NCBI GenBank assembly: GCA_936931335.1
Contig: CAKZIH010000305.1
Coordinates: forward strand, 1 to 20,077
Direction of reading: 5' to 3'
From: an uncultured Nostocoides sp.
GTDB taxonomy: Bacteria > Actinomycetota > Actinomycetes > Actinomycetales > Dermatophilaceae
DNA: 20,077 nt
Part shown: piece after piece, positions 1-6,798 of the stretch
How the letters are laid out: each line of letters opens with the position of its first letter
Position numbering within the stretch: the stretch's first letter is position 1
Notes under the pieces: generated by a model
Told to the model about the DNA's origin: nothing
What the model saw: only the letters and a program-made list of their open reading frames with translations
Database searches by the model: none
Translations under genes and position numbers: made by a program

Positions 1-795
1 CAGGTCGCGTTGGGGCAGCGCAGCGGCGACCTGGCGGGCGCGATCGCCGCGTCCGCGGTGGCGTTGCCGGGCACGCAGGCGCATGTACTGCCCGGGGCGT
101 GCGGGCATTTAGCGGCGCAGGCGTTGAAGGGGTTGTGGCCGCCGCTGCTGGCGCAGCTGCGGGCGCTGGAGGCGACCGGGCAGGACGTTGTGGTGGATGC
201 GGGCCGGTTGGGGATGGAGGGCAGCCCGGAGCCGCTGATTTACGGCGCGGACCTGGCGCTGCTGGTGATGGGTTCGTCGCTGCGGGCGATGTCGGGGGCC
301 CGGTCGTGGGCGAAGGCGTGGCGCGCGACGTTTGACGATGTGGGTGCCGGGTCAACGGCGCCGGTGGCGTTGGTGGTTGGCCCGGGGCGACCGTATGGGG
401 GCAAGGAGATCGCGTCGGTGTTACCGATCGCGGTGCTCGGGTCGCTGCCGTGGGATCCGGCCGGCGCGGCGGTGTTCGCCGACGGCGCGCAGCCGGGGCG
501 CCGGTTCGCCTCGGGGCCGTTGATGCGGGCGCTGACCCAGACGCGGGAGGCGATGAGCGCACGGCTGCGTGGCCCGGACCTTCAGGTCCGGTCCGCCGAT
601 GGGCTCTGCGGGCGGCCGGTGGATATCAGATTGAGACGGCAACCACGCCCTGGCGCCCCTAGCGTCCGAGCATGTTCCAGGACCGGCGTCGGGTGCGCAC
701 GCTGGTACCGGCCTTGCTGGCCGCCGTCGCCTATGTCGATCCGGGGAATTTCGGCGTGGACCTGGCGGCCGGCATCCACCACGGGCACCTCCTGA
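1..795 (+). CDS. CpaE/MinD-like P-loop ATPase, C-terminal part (5' cut by window edge, 3' end abnormal)
   Basis: The frame is open from the first base, so the start and the Walker A region lie outside the window. What remains resembles the C-terminal half of the ParA/MinD-type ATPases found beside Tad/CpaF pilus genes in actinobacteria: a 'DVVVDAGRLG' strand (Walker B-like), then 'ADLALLVMGSSLRAM' and 'VALVVGPGRPYGGKEIASVL' with 'VLGSLPWDPAGAAVF', the usual order of NTP-binding and end-of-domain strands. Recognisable protein ends near codon 190 (about base 570). The frame then continues through low-quality Arg/Pro-rich sequence to a stop at 793-795, 124 bp inside mntH. That long overlap suggests a frameshift, a recombination scar or loss of the true 3' end around 570-600. 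No cpaF or tadB follows. Family assignment is by pattern only. Confidence 0.5.
   Translation, partial: QVALGQRSGDLAGAIAASAVALPGTQAHVLPGACGHLAAQALKGLWPPLLAQLRALEATGQDVVVDAGRLGMEGSPEPLIYGADLALLVMGSSLRAMSGARSWAKAWRATFDDVGAGSTAPVALVVGPGRPYGGKEIASVLPIAVLGSLPWDPAGAAVFADGAQPGRRFASGPLMRALTQTREAMSARLRGPDLQVRSADGLCGRPVDIRLRRQPRPGAPSVRACSRTGVGCARWYRPCWPPSPMSIRGISAWTWRPASTTGTS
574..591. repeat. 8-bp inverted repeat near the disturbed 3' end of the ATPase gene
   Basis: CCGGACCT and AGGTCCGG face each other across a 2-base centre. The repeat sits where the ATPase-like protein stops looking like protein and about 80 bp before mntH. It could be a short terminator hairpin or part of a rearrangement scar. There is no T-run after it. 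Confidence 0.4.
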
Positions 796-1883
796 TCCTG
801 GTGGTGCTGGCCGCGAATGCCGTCGCCGGCCTGGTGCAATATCTCTCCGCCTGCCTGGGCATGGCCACCGGCGAGAGCCTGCCGGCCATCTGTCGCGCGC
901 GCTATCGCCCCGGCGTCCGCGCCCTGCTGTGGATCCAGGCCGAGGTCGTGGTCGTGATGACCGATGTCGCCGAAATCATCGGCGGGGCATTGGCCTTGCA
1001 GATCCTCTTTGGCTGGCCACTGCTGCCCGGTGCCGTGTTCATCGCCGTGCTCGCGTATGCGGTGACCGGCTTGCGCTGGCATGGGGGCCAGCTCATGGAG
1101 AGCGTGGTGCTGGCCGGTATGGCCGTGATTGTCGCCAGTCTGCTGGCCCTACTGACATTGCTCACGCTGTCACCGGTGTCCCCACCCGGCGGGTCGCGAC
1201 CGACCGGCGACGGCTCCTCGCTGCTGCTGCTCAGCGCCGGGATCGTCGGCGCCACCGTGATGCCGCACGCCGTGCACGTGCATTCCGCATTCGCCGCCCC
1301 CGCGGGTGGTCACCCCGGCCGCGCGCTGACCCGGCGCGCAGCCCGAATGGTGCGTCGCCATACCGCCGCCGGTGTCGCCGCGGCCATGGTGGTGGCCGGC
1401 GGGGCGAATGCGGCCTTGGTGGCGATCGGGGCCGCGCTCCCCGCGGGCAGTAGCGAAGACCTGGCGCAGATCGCGACATTCCTCAGCCGCGAGGTGGGAC
1501 CGGGCGCCGGTGTCTTGCTGGGGGGCGCCCTCTTGGCCTCGGGGATCGCCGCGACGGTGGTCGGCGTGCATACCGGGCAGGTGGTCACCGACGGGTTCAT
1601 CCACCAACGTATGCCGGACCTGGTGCGCCGGGGGATCGGCGTCTTCCCGCCGCTCCTGCTCCTGGCCTTGGGCATCGAACCGACTCAGGCCTTGATCCTC
1701 AGCCAAGTTGTGCTCTCTGCGACGCTCGCCGTCACCCTCGTCCCGTTGCTGGCGGCGACCTCTGATCACGCCCTCATGGGCACGCTGGCGCCGTCCAGGC
1801 CGGCGCGTTATGCGGCGGGGGTAGCCACGGCGGTCATCGCACTGCTCAATATCTTCTTGCTGGCCCGCCTGCTCACGACGTGA
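672..1883 (+). CDS. mntH: Nramp-family divalent metal ion transporter (MntH type)
   Basis: This is a 403-residue polytopic membrane protein that should import Mn2+ or Fe2+ with protons. The family's two metal-binding motifs are both present: DPGN in membrane segment 1 (residues 23-26, 'AYVDPGNFG') and MPH in segment 6 (residues 197-199, 'GATVMPHAVHVHS'). The 'TDVAEIIGGALAL' helix at residues 97-109 is also family-typical. Length is normal. The ATG at 672 is the first possible start after an in-frame stop at 660-662. No clear Shine-Dalgarno precedes it, so translation may be leaderless or the upstream region disturbed. Its 3' end overlaps the convergent regulator remnant by 11 bp. I see no operator for MntR or a similar regulator. 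Confidence 0.93.
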   Translation: MFQDRRRVRTLVPALLAAVAYVDPGNFGVDLAAGIHHGHLLILVVLAANAVAGLVQYLSACLGMATGESLPAICRARYRPGVRALLWIQAEVVVVMTDVAEIIGGALALQILFGWPLLPGAVFIAVLAYAVTGLRWHGGQLMESVVLAGMAVIVASLLALLTLLTLSPVSPPGGSRPTGDGSSLLLLSAGIVGATVMPHAVHVHSAFAAPAGGHPGRALTRRAARMVRRHTAAGVAAAMVVAGGANAALVAIGAALPAGSSEDLAQIATFLSREVGPGAGVLLGGALLASGIAATVVGVHTGQVVTDGFIHQRMPDLVRRGIGVFPPLLLLALGIEPTQALILSQVVLSATLAVTLVPLLAATSDHALMGTLAPSRPARYAAGVATAVIALLNIFLLARLLTT

Positions 1884-2349
1884 TGCCGTATTCCTTGATC
1901 CGGCGATAGATCGTCGCCCGTGACATCCCTAGTGAAGCCGCGGCCGCCTCCTTATTGCCCCCGTGGCCATCCAATGCGCTGGCAATCGCATCCCGCTCCA
2001 TGGCTTCAAGGGGGGAGAGTTGCCGGCGCGTGGTCGCCCGGAATTCCCCGGGCAGATCCGAGACCTGGATCGAGCCGGCCCGGCGGATCCGCACGATGTC
2101 GCGCAGCATGACCCGAACCTGCTCCACATTCCCGGGCCACGGCATGCGCTTCAGATGGCTCATCGCCGCGGGCGACACGGTGACCTCCGCATGCGTTAGG
2201 CGCGCCAGCAGCAAGGGCACCAGATCGTCCAGATCGGCGATCCGGTGGCGCAACGGCGGCACCACGACGACGCGGGCAAAATGCGGCAGCAGTTGCGCTT
2301 CGATCTGCGGGCGGTCGTGATCGGCGGCCAGGGTCGCCACCAACCAGGC
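1873..2349 (-). pseudogene. AcoR/MimR-like enhancer-binding transcriptional regulator, 5'-truncated remnant
   Basis: Read on the minus strand, the last ~158 codons of a Fis-type bacterial enhancer-binding protein are present. The end of the AAA+ domain comes first ('WLVATL', then 'VVVPPLRHRIADLDDLVPLLLA', then 'PWPGNVEQVRVMLRDI'). The C-terminal Fis helix-turn-helix follows ('LEAMERDAIASAL', then 'GGNKEAAAASLGMSRATIYR'). Everything upstream is gone: the sensory GAF part, Walker A and B, the GAFTGA-loop region, the start codon and the promoter. The open frame continues to 2574, but beyond about 2350 it is antisense to the ADH remnant and no longer resembles the family. Such AcoR-like regulators are encoded divergently from propane and other soluble diiron monooxygenase operons in mycobacteria and relatives. 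Almost certainly non-functional here. Confidence 0.82.
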
Positions 2350-2352
2350 TGC
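2335..2352. other. Inferred deletion junction between regulator and alcohol dehydrogenase
   Basis: To the left, the minus strand reads as regulator up to 'WLVATL'. To the right, the plus strand reads as alcohol dehydrogenase from 'CENSGFPG'. Both proteins are cut at internal, well-conserved positions, and both 5' ends point at this site. The breakpoint therefore lies within a few bases of 2345-2350. No insertion sequence or long repeat is visible at the joint. A natural deletion and a collapsed assembly both remain possible. Confidence 0.75.
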
Positions 2353-3054
2353 GAAAACAGCGGCTTCCCCGGCATCAACACCAATGGCGGCTACGCGGAA
2401 TACCTGCTCACCTCCGCTCGCAGTTGCGTGAAGCTGGACGACTCCCTCGAGCCCACGGATGTGGCCGCGCTCGCCGACGCCGGTCTGACCGCGCAGCATG
2501 CCGTGGCCAAGGCGTCGAAGGTCCTGCGCCCCGGGGAGACCTGCGTCGTCATCGGCGCGGGTGGGCTGGGACACATCGGTATTCAGTGCATGAAGGCCAT
2601 GAGCTCGGCACGCCTAGTGGTCGTCGACCGCAATCCGGCGGCATTGGAGCTGGCGCGCGAGATCGGTGCCGACGAGACCGTCGTGGCGGACGGCTCACAC
2701 GTCGATCGGGTCCTGGAGTTGACCGGCGGCACGGGCGGGGAGGCGATCCTCGACTTCGTCGGCGAGGGCGGGGCGACCAAGGAGGGCATCGCCATGCTGC
2801 GCCCAGCCGGCAACTACTACGTCATCGGCTACGGCGAGAACATCGATGTCCCCACCATCGACATCATCTCCACCGAGATCAACATCATCGGCAACCTGGT
2901 GGGCAGCTACACCGACCTGCAGGACCTGATGGCGCTCGCCGCCCAGGGCAAGGTCACCCTGCATACCCAGCAATATGCGCTCGACGACTTCCAGCAGGCA
3001 ATCGACGACCTCTCCGCGGGCAACGTTCGCGGCCGGGCCATCCTCGTCCCCTGA
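2350..3054 (+). pseudogene. Zinc-dependent NAD(P) alcohol dehydrogenase, 5'-truncated remnant
   Basis: The last 234 codons of a medium-chain alcohol dehydrogenase are intact. They include the Rossmann motif 'VVIGAGGLGHIGIQ', the NAD-ribose acidic strand 'LVVVDRNPAALELA', 'ILDFVGEGGAT', and the C-terminal 'IIGNLVGSYTDLQDLMALA'. About 100 N-terminal residues are missing. They would carry the catalytic zinc ligands and the first three structural-zinc cysteines. The Cys at 2350-2352 is probably the fourth structural cysteine. The sequence closely resembles, from memory, the ADH encoded between prmABCD/mimABCD and groEL in propane-oxidising actinobacteria, where it oxidises the alcohol made by the monooxygenase. 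An ATG at 2245 is in frame but belongs to antisense regulator sequence, so it is not a true start. Confidence 0.85.
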
Positions 3055-3063
3055 CGCGCGTCA
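3052..3063. repeat. Perfect 12-bp palindrome between ADH remnant and groEL
   Basis: TGACGCGCGTCA is its own reverse complement and includes the ADH stop codon. It lies 36 bp before the groEL start. It may be an operator or chance in GC-rich DNA. No role can be assigned. Confidence 0.35.
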
Positions 3064-3087
3064 CCGGACATCCACCACAGGCAGACA

Positions 3088-3093
3088 AAGGAG
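3088..3093 (+). promoter_or_regulatory. Ribosome binding site of groEL paralogue
   Basis: AAGGAG sits 6 bases before the ATG at 3100. This is a strong Shine-Dalgarno that fixes the start of the chaperonin gene. Confidence 0.8.
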
Positions 3094-3099
3094 ACTGAC

Positions 3100-4749
3100 A
3101 TGGCCAAAGTTTTGCTGTTCAACGCCGACGCGCGTCGTCAACTGGAGGCCGGCGTTAATGCGCTCGCCGATGCGGTGAAGGTGACATTGGGGCCGAAGGG
3201 CCGCAATGCGGTGCTGGAGAAGCTGACCGGTCCGCCCACGATTACCAATGACGGGGTGACCATCGCCCGGGAGATCCAGCTGCGCGAGCCCTTCGCCAAT
3301 ATGGGCGCCCAGTTGGTCAAGGAGGTGGCGATGAAGACCAATGGGGTTGTCGGGGACGGCACGACCACGGCCACCGTGCTCGCCCAGGCGATGGTGACGG
3401 CTGGCCTGCAGGCGGTCGATCGCGGAGCCAACCCGATGCGGGTGCGGCGCGGGATCGAGCGGACGGTCGGGCCCGTGGTCGCTGCCCTGCGCGAACTCGC
3501 CGTCGACGTCTCGGGTGAAGAGAACCTGCGGCATATCGCGACGATCGCGGCCAATGACGACGAGGCCATCGGCCGCGCCGTCGCCGGCGCCCTGGATGCG
3601 GTCGGCCCCGATGGCATCGTGGAGATCGAGGAATCCGACGACCCGGGCATCGGGGTGGAGGTCGTCGATGGGATCGAGTTCGACCACGGGTTCACCTCGC
3701 CCTACATGGTCACCGACCAGGACCGGATGGAGGCGGCCTTCGACAACCCGCTGATCCTGTTGTCCAACAAGAAGATCACCTCAGTCCAAGAGCTGATGCC
3801 GATCATCGAGATGGCGCAGCGTGCCAGCCGGCAGTTGGTGATCCTCGCCGAGAATGTCGACGGCCCGGCCCTGCAACTGCTGACCGGCGGCAATATGCAC
3901 AACACCTTCCGCTCCGCGGTCGTGCGTGCTCCGGGCTTCGGTCACCGGCGGCTGGCGGAGCTCGAGGACCTCGCCGTTGCCCTGGGCGGCAAGGTCGTCG
4001 CGGACGACTCCGGCCTGAAGTTCGAGGATGTCACCATCGACCACCTCGGCTCGTGCGAGCGGATCACGATCACCGAGTCGCGCACCACCATCCTCGGTGG
4101 CCACGGCAACAGCGGTGAGGTGAGCAACCGGATCGAGCAAATCCGAGCGCAACTGGGCCGAGCCCGCATCGAACACGACCAGGACAACCTGCGTATGCGG
4201 ATGGCTCGCCTCACCGGTTCGGTTGCGGTGATCAATGTCGGGGCGGCGACCAGTGTCGAGCTCAAAGATGTGATGCTGCGCACCGAAGATTCCCTGTCCG
4301 CGGCCCGGGCCGCGCTGGAGGAAGGCGTGGTCCCCGGTGGCGGCACCGCGCTGGCCCAGGTGCGGCACTTGGCAGCCGCGGTCGAGGTCACCGGTGATGA
4401 GGCGGCCGGTCGGGATGTCGTGGTGGCCGCGTTGACCGAGCCGCTGAAGTGGATCGCGATCAATGCGGGTTATGACGGCGACGAGATCGTCGCGGCGGTC
4501 TGCGATGCCCAGGACGGGCATGGATTCGACGCCCTCAGCGGCTCGATCGTCGACCTGCGAGCGGCCGGGATCGTCGACCCGGTCAAGGTGTCGCGCGCCG
4601 CCCTGGAGAGCGCGGCGAGCATCGCGGCGCTACTCATCACCACCGAGACCGCCGTGGTCGAAGAGATCGTCGGCAATCCCGGCGCCATCATGGCTCCGCA
4701 GTTCGGCGACCTCGCCGAGGGCCTCATCCGACCGTCCAATATCTACTGA
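3100..4749 (+). CDS. GroEL-like chaperonin paralogue of the monooxygenase-operon (MimG/PrmG) type
   Basis: A complete 549-residue 60-kDa chaperonin. ATP-binding sequences are present: 'TLGPKGRNAVLE' (residues 29-40), 'TNDGVTIARE' (49-58) and 'VGDGTTTATVLAQ' with D86 matching the catalytic Asp of GroEL. The equatorial return 'EEGVVPGGGTALAQV' is also intact. The C-terminus ends '...GLIRPSNIY' and lacks the Gly-Gly-Met tail of housekeeping GroEL, as in specialised paralogues. There is no groES partner nearby. In Mycobacterium the GroEL-like MimG, encoded with the propane/acetone monooxygenase, is needed to fold the oxygenase large subunit, and position after an ADH gene fits that role. Here the client genes and the original promoter appear deleted, so the gene is probably an orphan. 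The stop overlaps the next frame as TGATG. Confidence 0.93.
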   Translation: MAKVLLFNADARRQLEAGVNALADAVKVTLGPKGRNAVLEKLTGPPTITNDGVTIAREIQLREPFANMGAQLVKEVAMKTNGVVGDGTTTATVLAQAMVTAGLQAVDRGANPMRVRRGIERTVGPVVAALRELAVDVSGEENLRHIATIAANDDEAIGRAVAGALDAVGPDGIVEIEESDDPGIGVEVVDGIEFDHGFTSPYMVTDQDRMEAAFDNPLILLSNKKITSVQELMPIIEMAQRASRQLVILAENVDGPALQLLTGGNMHNTFRSAVVRAPGFGHRRLAELEDLAVALGGKVVADDSGLKFEDVTIDHLGSCERITITESRTTILGGHGNSGEVSNRIEQIRAQLGRARIEHDQDNLRMRMARLTGSVAVINVGAATSVELKDVMLRTEDSLSAARAALEEGVVPGGGTALAQVRHLAAAVEVTGDEAAGRDVVVAALTEPLKWIAINAGYDGDEIVAAVCDAQDGHGFDALSGSIVDLRAAGIVDPVKVSRAALESAASIAALLITTETAVVEEIVGNPGAIMAPQFGDLAEGLIRPSNIY

Positions 4750-4772
4750 TGCTCCGGCACGTGGAGGGCCAA

Positions 4773-5222
4773 GTGCGTCGGCGCCGGATGAACGGGGCGC
4801 GGTCCCATGACGCTGCACCGCTGGCCGCATCGTCCCCGCGCATCGAGGGCCGTCGGCTGGGGATCTGCGTGGCGCTGGGCATCCCGGTCGTCCTGCTAGC
4901 GGCCGCGCCCCAGGCGCGGATCCCGGGTTGGCAGTGGGTCTGCCTGCTGTTGGCGCTGCCCGTCCTGACCTGGGGGGCAGCACCCGCATACCGGCGGGCG
5001 TGGTCGGGTTTGCGCACGGGCCAGGCGGGATTGGACCTGCTGGTGTCCGCCGGGGCCCTGCTGAGCCTGGGTATCGCGGTGGACGAACTGGTCAGCTCGA
5101 CCGGCAGCGCGACCTCACTCGGCTGGGGCGTGGGTATGGTGCTCGTCCTGCTGGCAGCAAACGGTGCACGGCGCCTGGCCGCGGCGCACGCCGGGGCGCT
5201 GGCGGCCGGCATACCTGGGTAG
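4773..5222 (+). pseudogene. N-terminal membrane fragment of a copper-type P1B ATPase (CopA/CtpV-like)
   Basis: The predicted product has a short basic N-terminus and about four hydrophobic segments. One stretch ('IPGWQWVCLLLALPVLTWGA', then 'RRAWSGLRTGQAGLDLLVSAGALLSLG') matches the first transmembrane hairpin of heavy-metal-transporting P-type ATPases. The frame then stops at 5220-5222. The CPC metal site, the DKTG phosphorylation domain and the ATP-binding domain are all absent, as is an N-terminal HMA domain. A normal family member is ~700 residues. I chose GTG 4773 because GGAGGG ends 4 bases before it. An ATG at 4749 overlaps the groEL stop, and another ATG lies at 4788. It is probably a decayed or deleted gene. 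A small stand-alone membrane protein is the less likely reading. Confidence 0.6.
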
Positions 5223-5343
5223 GGACTCGCATACCCCCACCGGGGCGGCGGCCGCCGGCGCGGCCGTCGCCCCGATGGTCTTGGGCCGGAGGTGCCCAGG
5301 CCGGGAAGCGTCCAGTCCGCCCGCCGGGCGCGACAATGCCGGT

Positions 5344-6783
5344 ATGGCGGAGGACAAACTGGAGCGCTACCTGAGCATGCGCGACCCGCAGCGCACGCCG
5401 GAGCCGATGCCCGGGGCGGGGCCGGTGCGCGAGCGAGATGGCGACATCTTCGTCATCCAGGAGCACCACGCCACCGCACTGCATTGGGACTTCCGCCTGG
5501 AACGCGACGGCGTCTTGGTGTCCTGGGCGGTGCCCAAGGGGTTGCCGATGGACCCCGGGATCAACCGGCTCGCCGTCCCCACCGAGGACCACCCGCTCTC
5601 GTATGCCGATTTCGAAGGCACTATTCGCGAGGGCGAATACGGCGGTGGGCAGGTCATCCTGTGGGATCGCGGGACTTTTGAGACCGAGAAGTGGACCGAG
5701 CGAGAGGTCAAGGTAGTCCTGCGCGGTTCGCGCATCTCGGGCCGCTATGTCCTCTTCCGCACCGGGGGAAAGAACTGGATGATGCACCGGATGAGCCCAC
5801 CGCCCGATGGCTTCGCGAGTGTGCCCGATCGCATCGCGCCGATGACCGCCGTGTTGCGCGACGAGCTGCCCCGGGGTGATGCCGACTGGGCCTATGAGAT
5901 GAAGTGGGATGGGGTGCGGGCGATCGTCCACGTCGACGGGGGGCGGCCAAAAGCCTTCTCCCGCAACGATCTCGATATCACCGCCTCCTATCCGGAGTTG
6001 CGGGAGATGGCGGAATCGATGGGCGCGACGTCCGCGGTGTTGGATGGTGAACTGGTCGCCTTGGACACCGCCGGCCGGCCGAGTTTCGCGGCGCTGCAGT
6101 CCCGTATGCACGTTCAGGACCCCGCCGCGATCCGCCGGCTGACCCGCTCGACCCCGGTGAGCTATTTCGTCTTCGACATCCTGCACTTGGATGGGCAATC
6201 CACACTGGGCCTGCCCTATCGCCAGCGCCGCGAACTGCTGGAGAGCCTGGACCTCAACGGCCCGTCTTGGCGCACGCCGCCGGCGTGGTTCGGCAACGGC
6301 GAGGCGGTGCTGGGCGCCTCTACCGAGCAGGGCCTGGAGGGGGTGATGGCGAAGCGGGCGGACTCGCCATACCTGCCCGGGCGGCGCTCGGACGCCTGGC
6401 TCAAGATCAAGAACCTGCGCACCCAAGAGGTGGTCATCGTCGGCTGGAAGCCGGGCGCCGGGCGGCGCGAGGGAATGATCGGGTCGCTGCTGGTCGGCAT
6501 ACCGGGTCCGGACGGGCTGGAGTATGCCGGCAAGGTCGGCACCGGCTTTACCGGCAAGTCATTGCGCGATCTGGCGGAGTTGCTGCAGCCGCTTGCCCAA
6601 AAGGCCAGCCCACTGGCCGGGGCAATACCGAATGCCGATGCGCGCGAGGCGCACTGGGTCGAGCCCACGGTGGTCGGTGAGGTGCGGTTCGCGGAGTGGA
6701 CCCGCGATGGGCGGCTGCGCCATCCTGCCTGGCGCGGGCTGCGACCGGATAAGGCCCCGGCCGATGTCGTGCGTGAGTCCTGA
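5344..6783 (+). CDS. ligD: LigD-like ATP-dependent DNA ligase with N-terminal 3'-phosphoesterase domain
   Basis: A 479-residue two-domain DNA repair enzyme. Residues ~35-150 are the LigD 3'-phosphoesterase domain, with the metal and phosphate ligands in 'HHATALHWDFRLE' (H42, H48, D50) and 'EDHPLSYADFEG' (H84). Residues ~165-475 are the ATP-dependent ligase: motif I 'EMKWDGVR' with nucleophile K187, 'LDGELVALD', motif IV 'LEGVMAKR' and motif V 'AWLKIKN', followed by the OB fold. The primase/polymerase domain of full LigD is absent, and no ku gene is in the window. In many actinobacteria these functions are split among separate genes. The ATG at 5344 was chosen because family similarity begins right after it; no good Shine-Dalgarno is visible, and the frame is open further upstream. 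The C-terminus is 15 bp from the convergent hemolysin III gene. Confidence 0.93.
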   Translation: MAEDKLERYLSMRDPQRTPEPMPGAGPVRERDGDIFVIQEHHATALHWDFRLERDGVLVSWAVPKGLPMDPGINRLAVPTEDHPLSYADFEGTIREGEYGGGQVILWDRGTFETEKWTEREVKVVLRGSRISGRYVLFRTGGKNWMMHRMSPPPDGFASVPDRIAPMTAVLRDELPRGDADWAYEMKWDGVRAIVHVDGGRPKAFSRNDLDITASYPELREMAESMGATSAVLDGELVALDTAGRPSFAALQSRMHVQDPAAIRRLTRSTPVSYFVFDILHLDGQSTLGLPYRQRRELLESLDLNGPSWRTPPAWFGNGEAVLGASTEQGLEGVMAKRADSPYLPGRRSDAWLKIKNLRTQEVVIVGWKPGAGRREGMIGSLLVGIPGPDGLEYAGKVGTGFTGKSLRDLAELLQPLAQKASPLAGAIPNADAREAHWVEPTVVGEVRFAEWTRDGRLRHPAWRGLRPDKAPADVVRES

Positions 6784-6798
6784 GTTGAGCGCGCCGCG

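Noticed and set aside
672..1883. Functional link between the Nramp gene and pxpABC, as in Bacillus ycsFG-kip
   Set aside because: The two are more than 11 kb apart with unrelated genes between. The transporter has the canonical DPGN and MPH metal motifs, so it is an ordinary metal importer.
2245..2349. ATG at 2245 in frame with the ADH remnant, giving a 269-residue protein
   Set aside because: The first 35 codons are antisense to conserved regulator sequence and do not resemble an ADH N-terminus; no Shine-Dalgarno was needed to dismiss it.
3781..4521. 246-codon minus-strand frame across groEL
   Set aside because: Mirror of a highly conserved GroEL coding region; no independent evidence.
5092..6426. 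444-codon minus-strand frame across ligD
   Set aside because: No domain signal; the plus strand has all ligase motifs in order.
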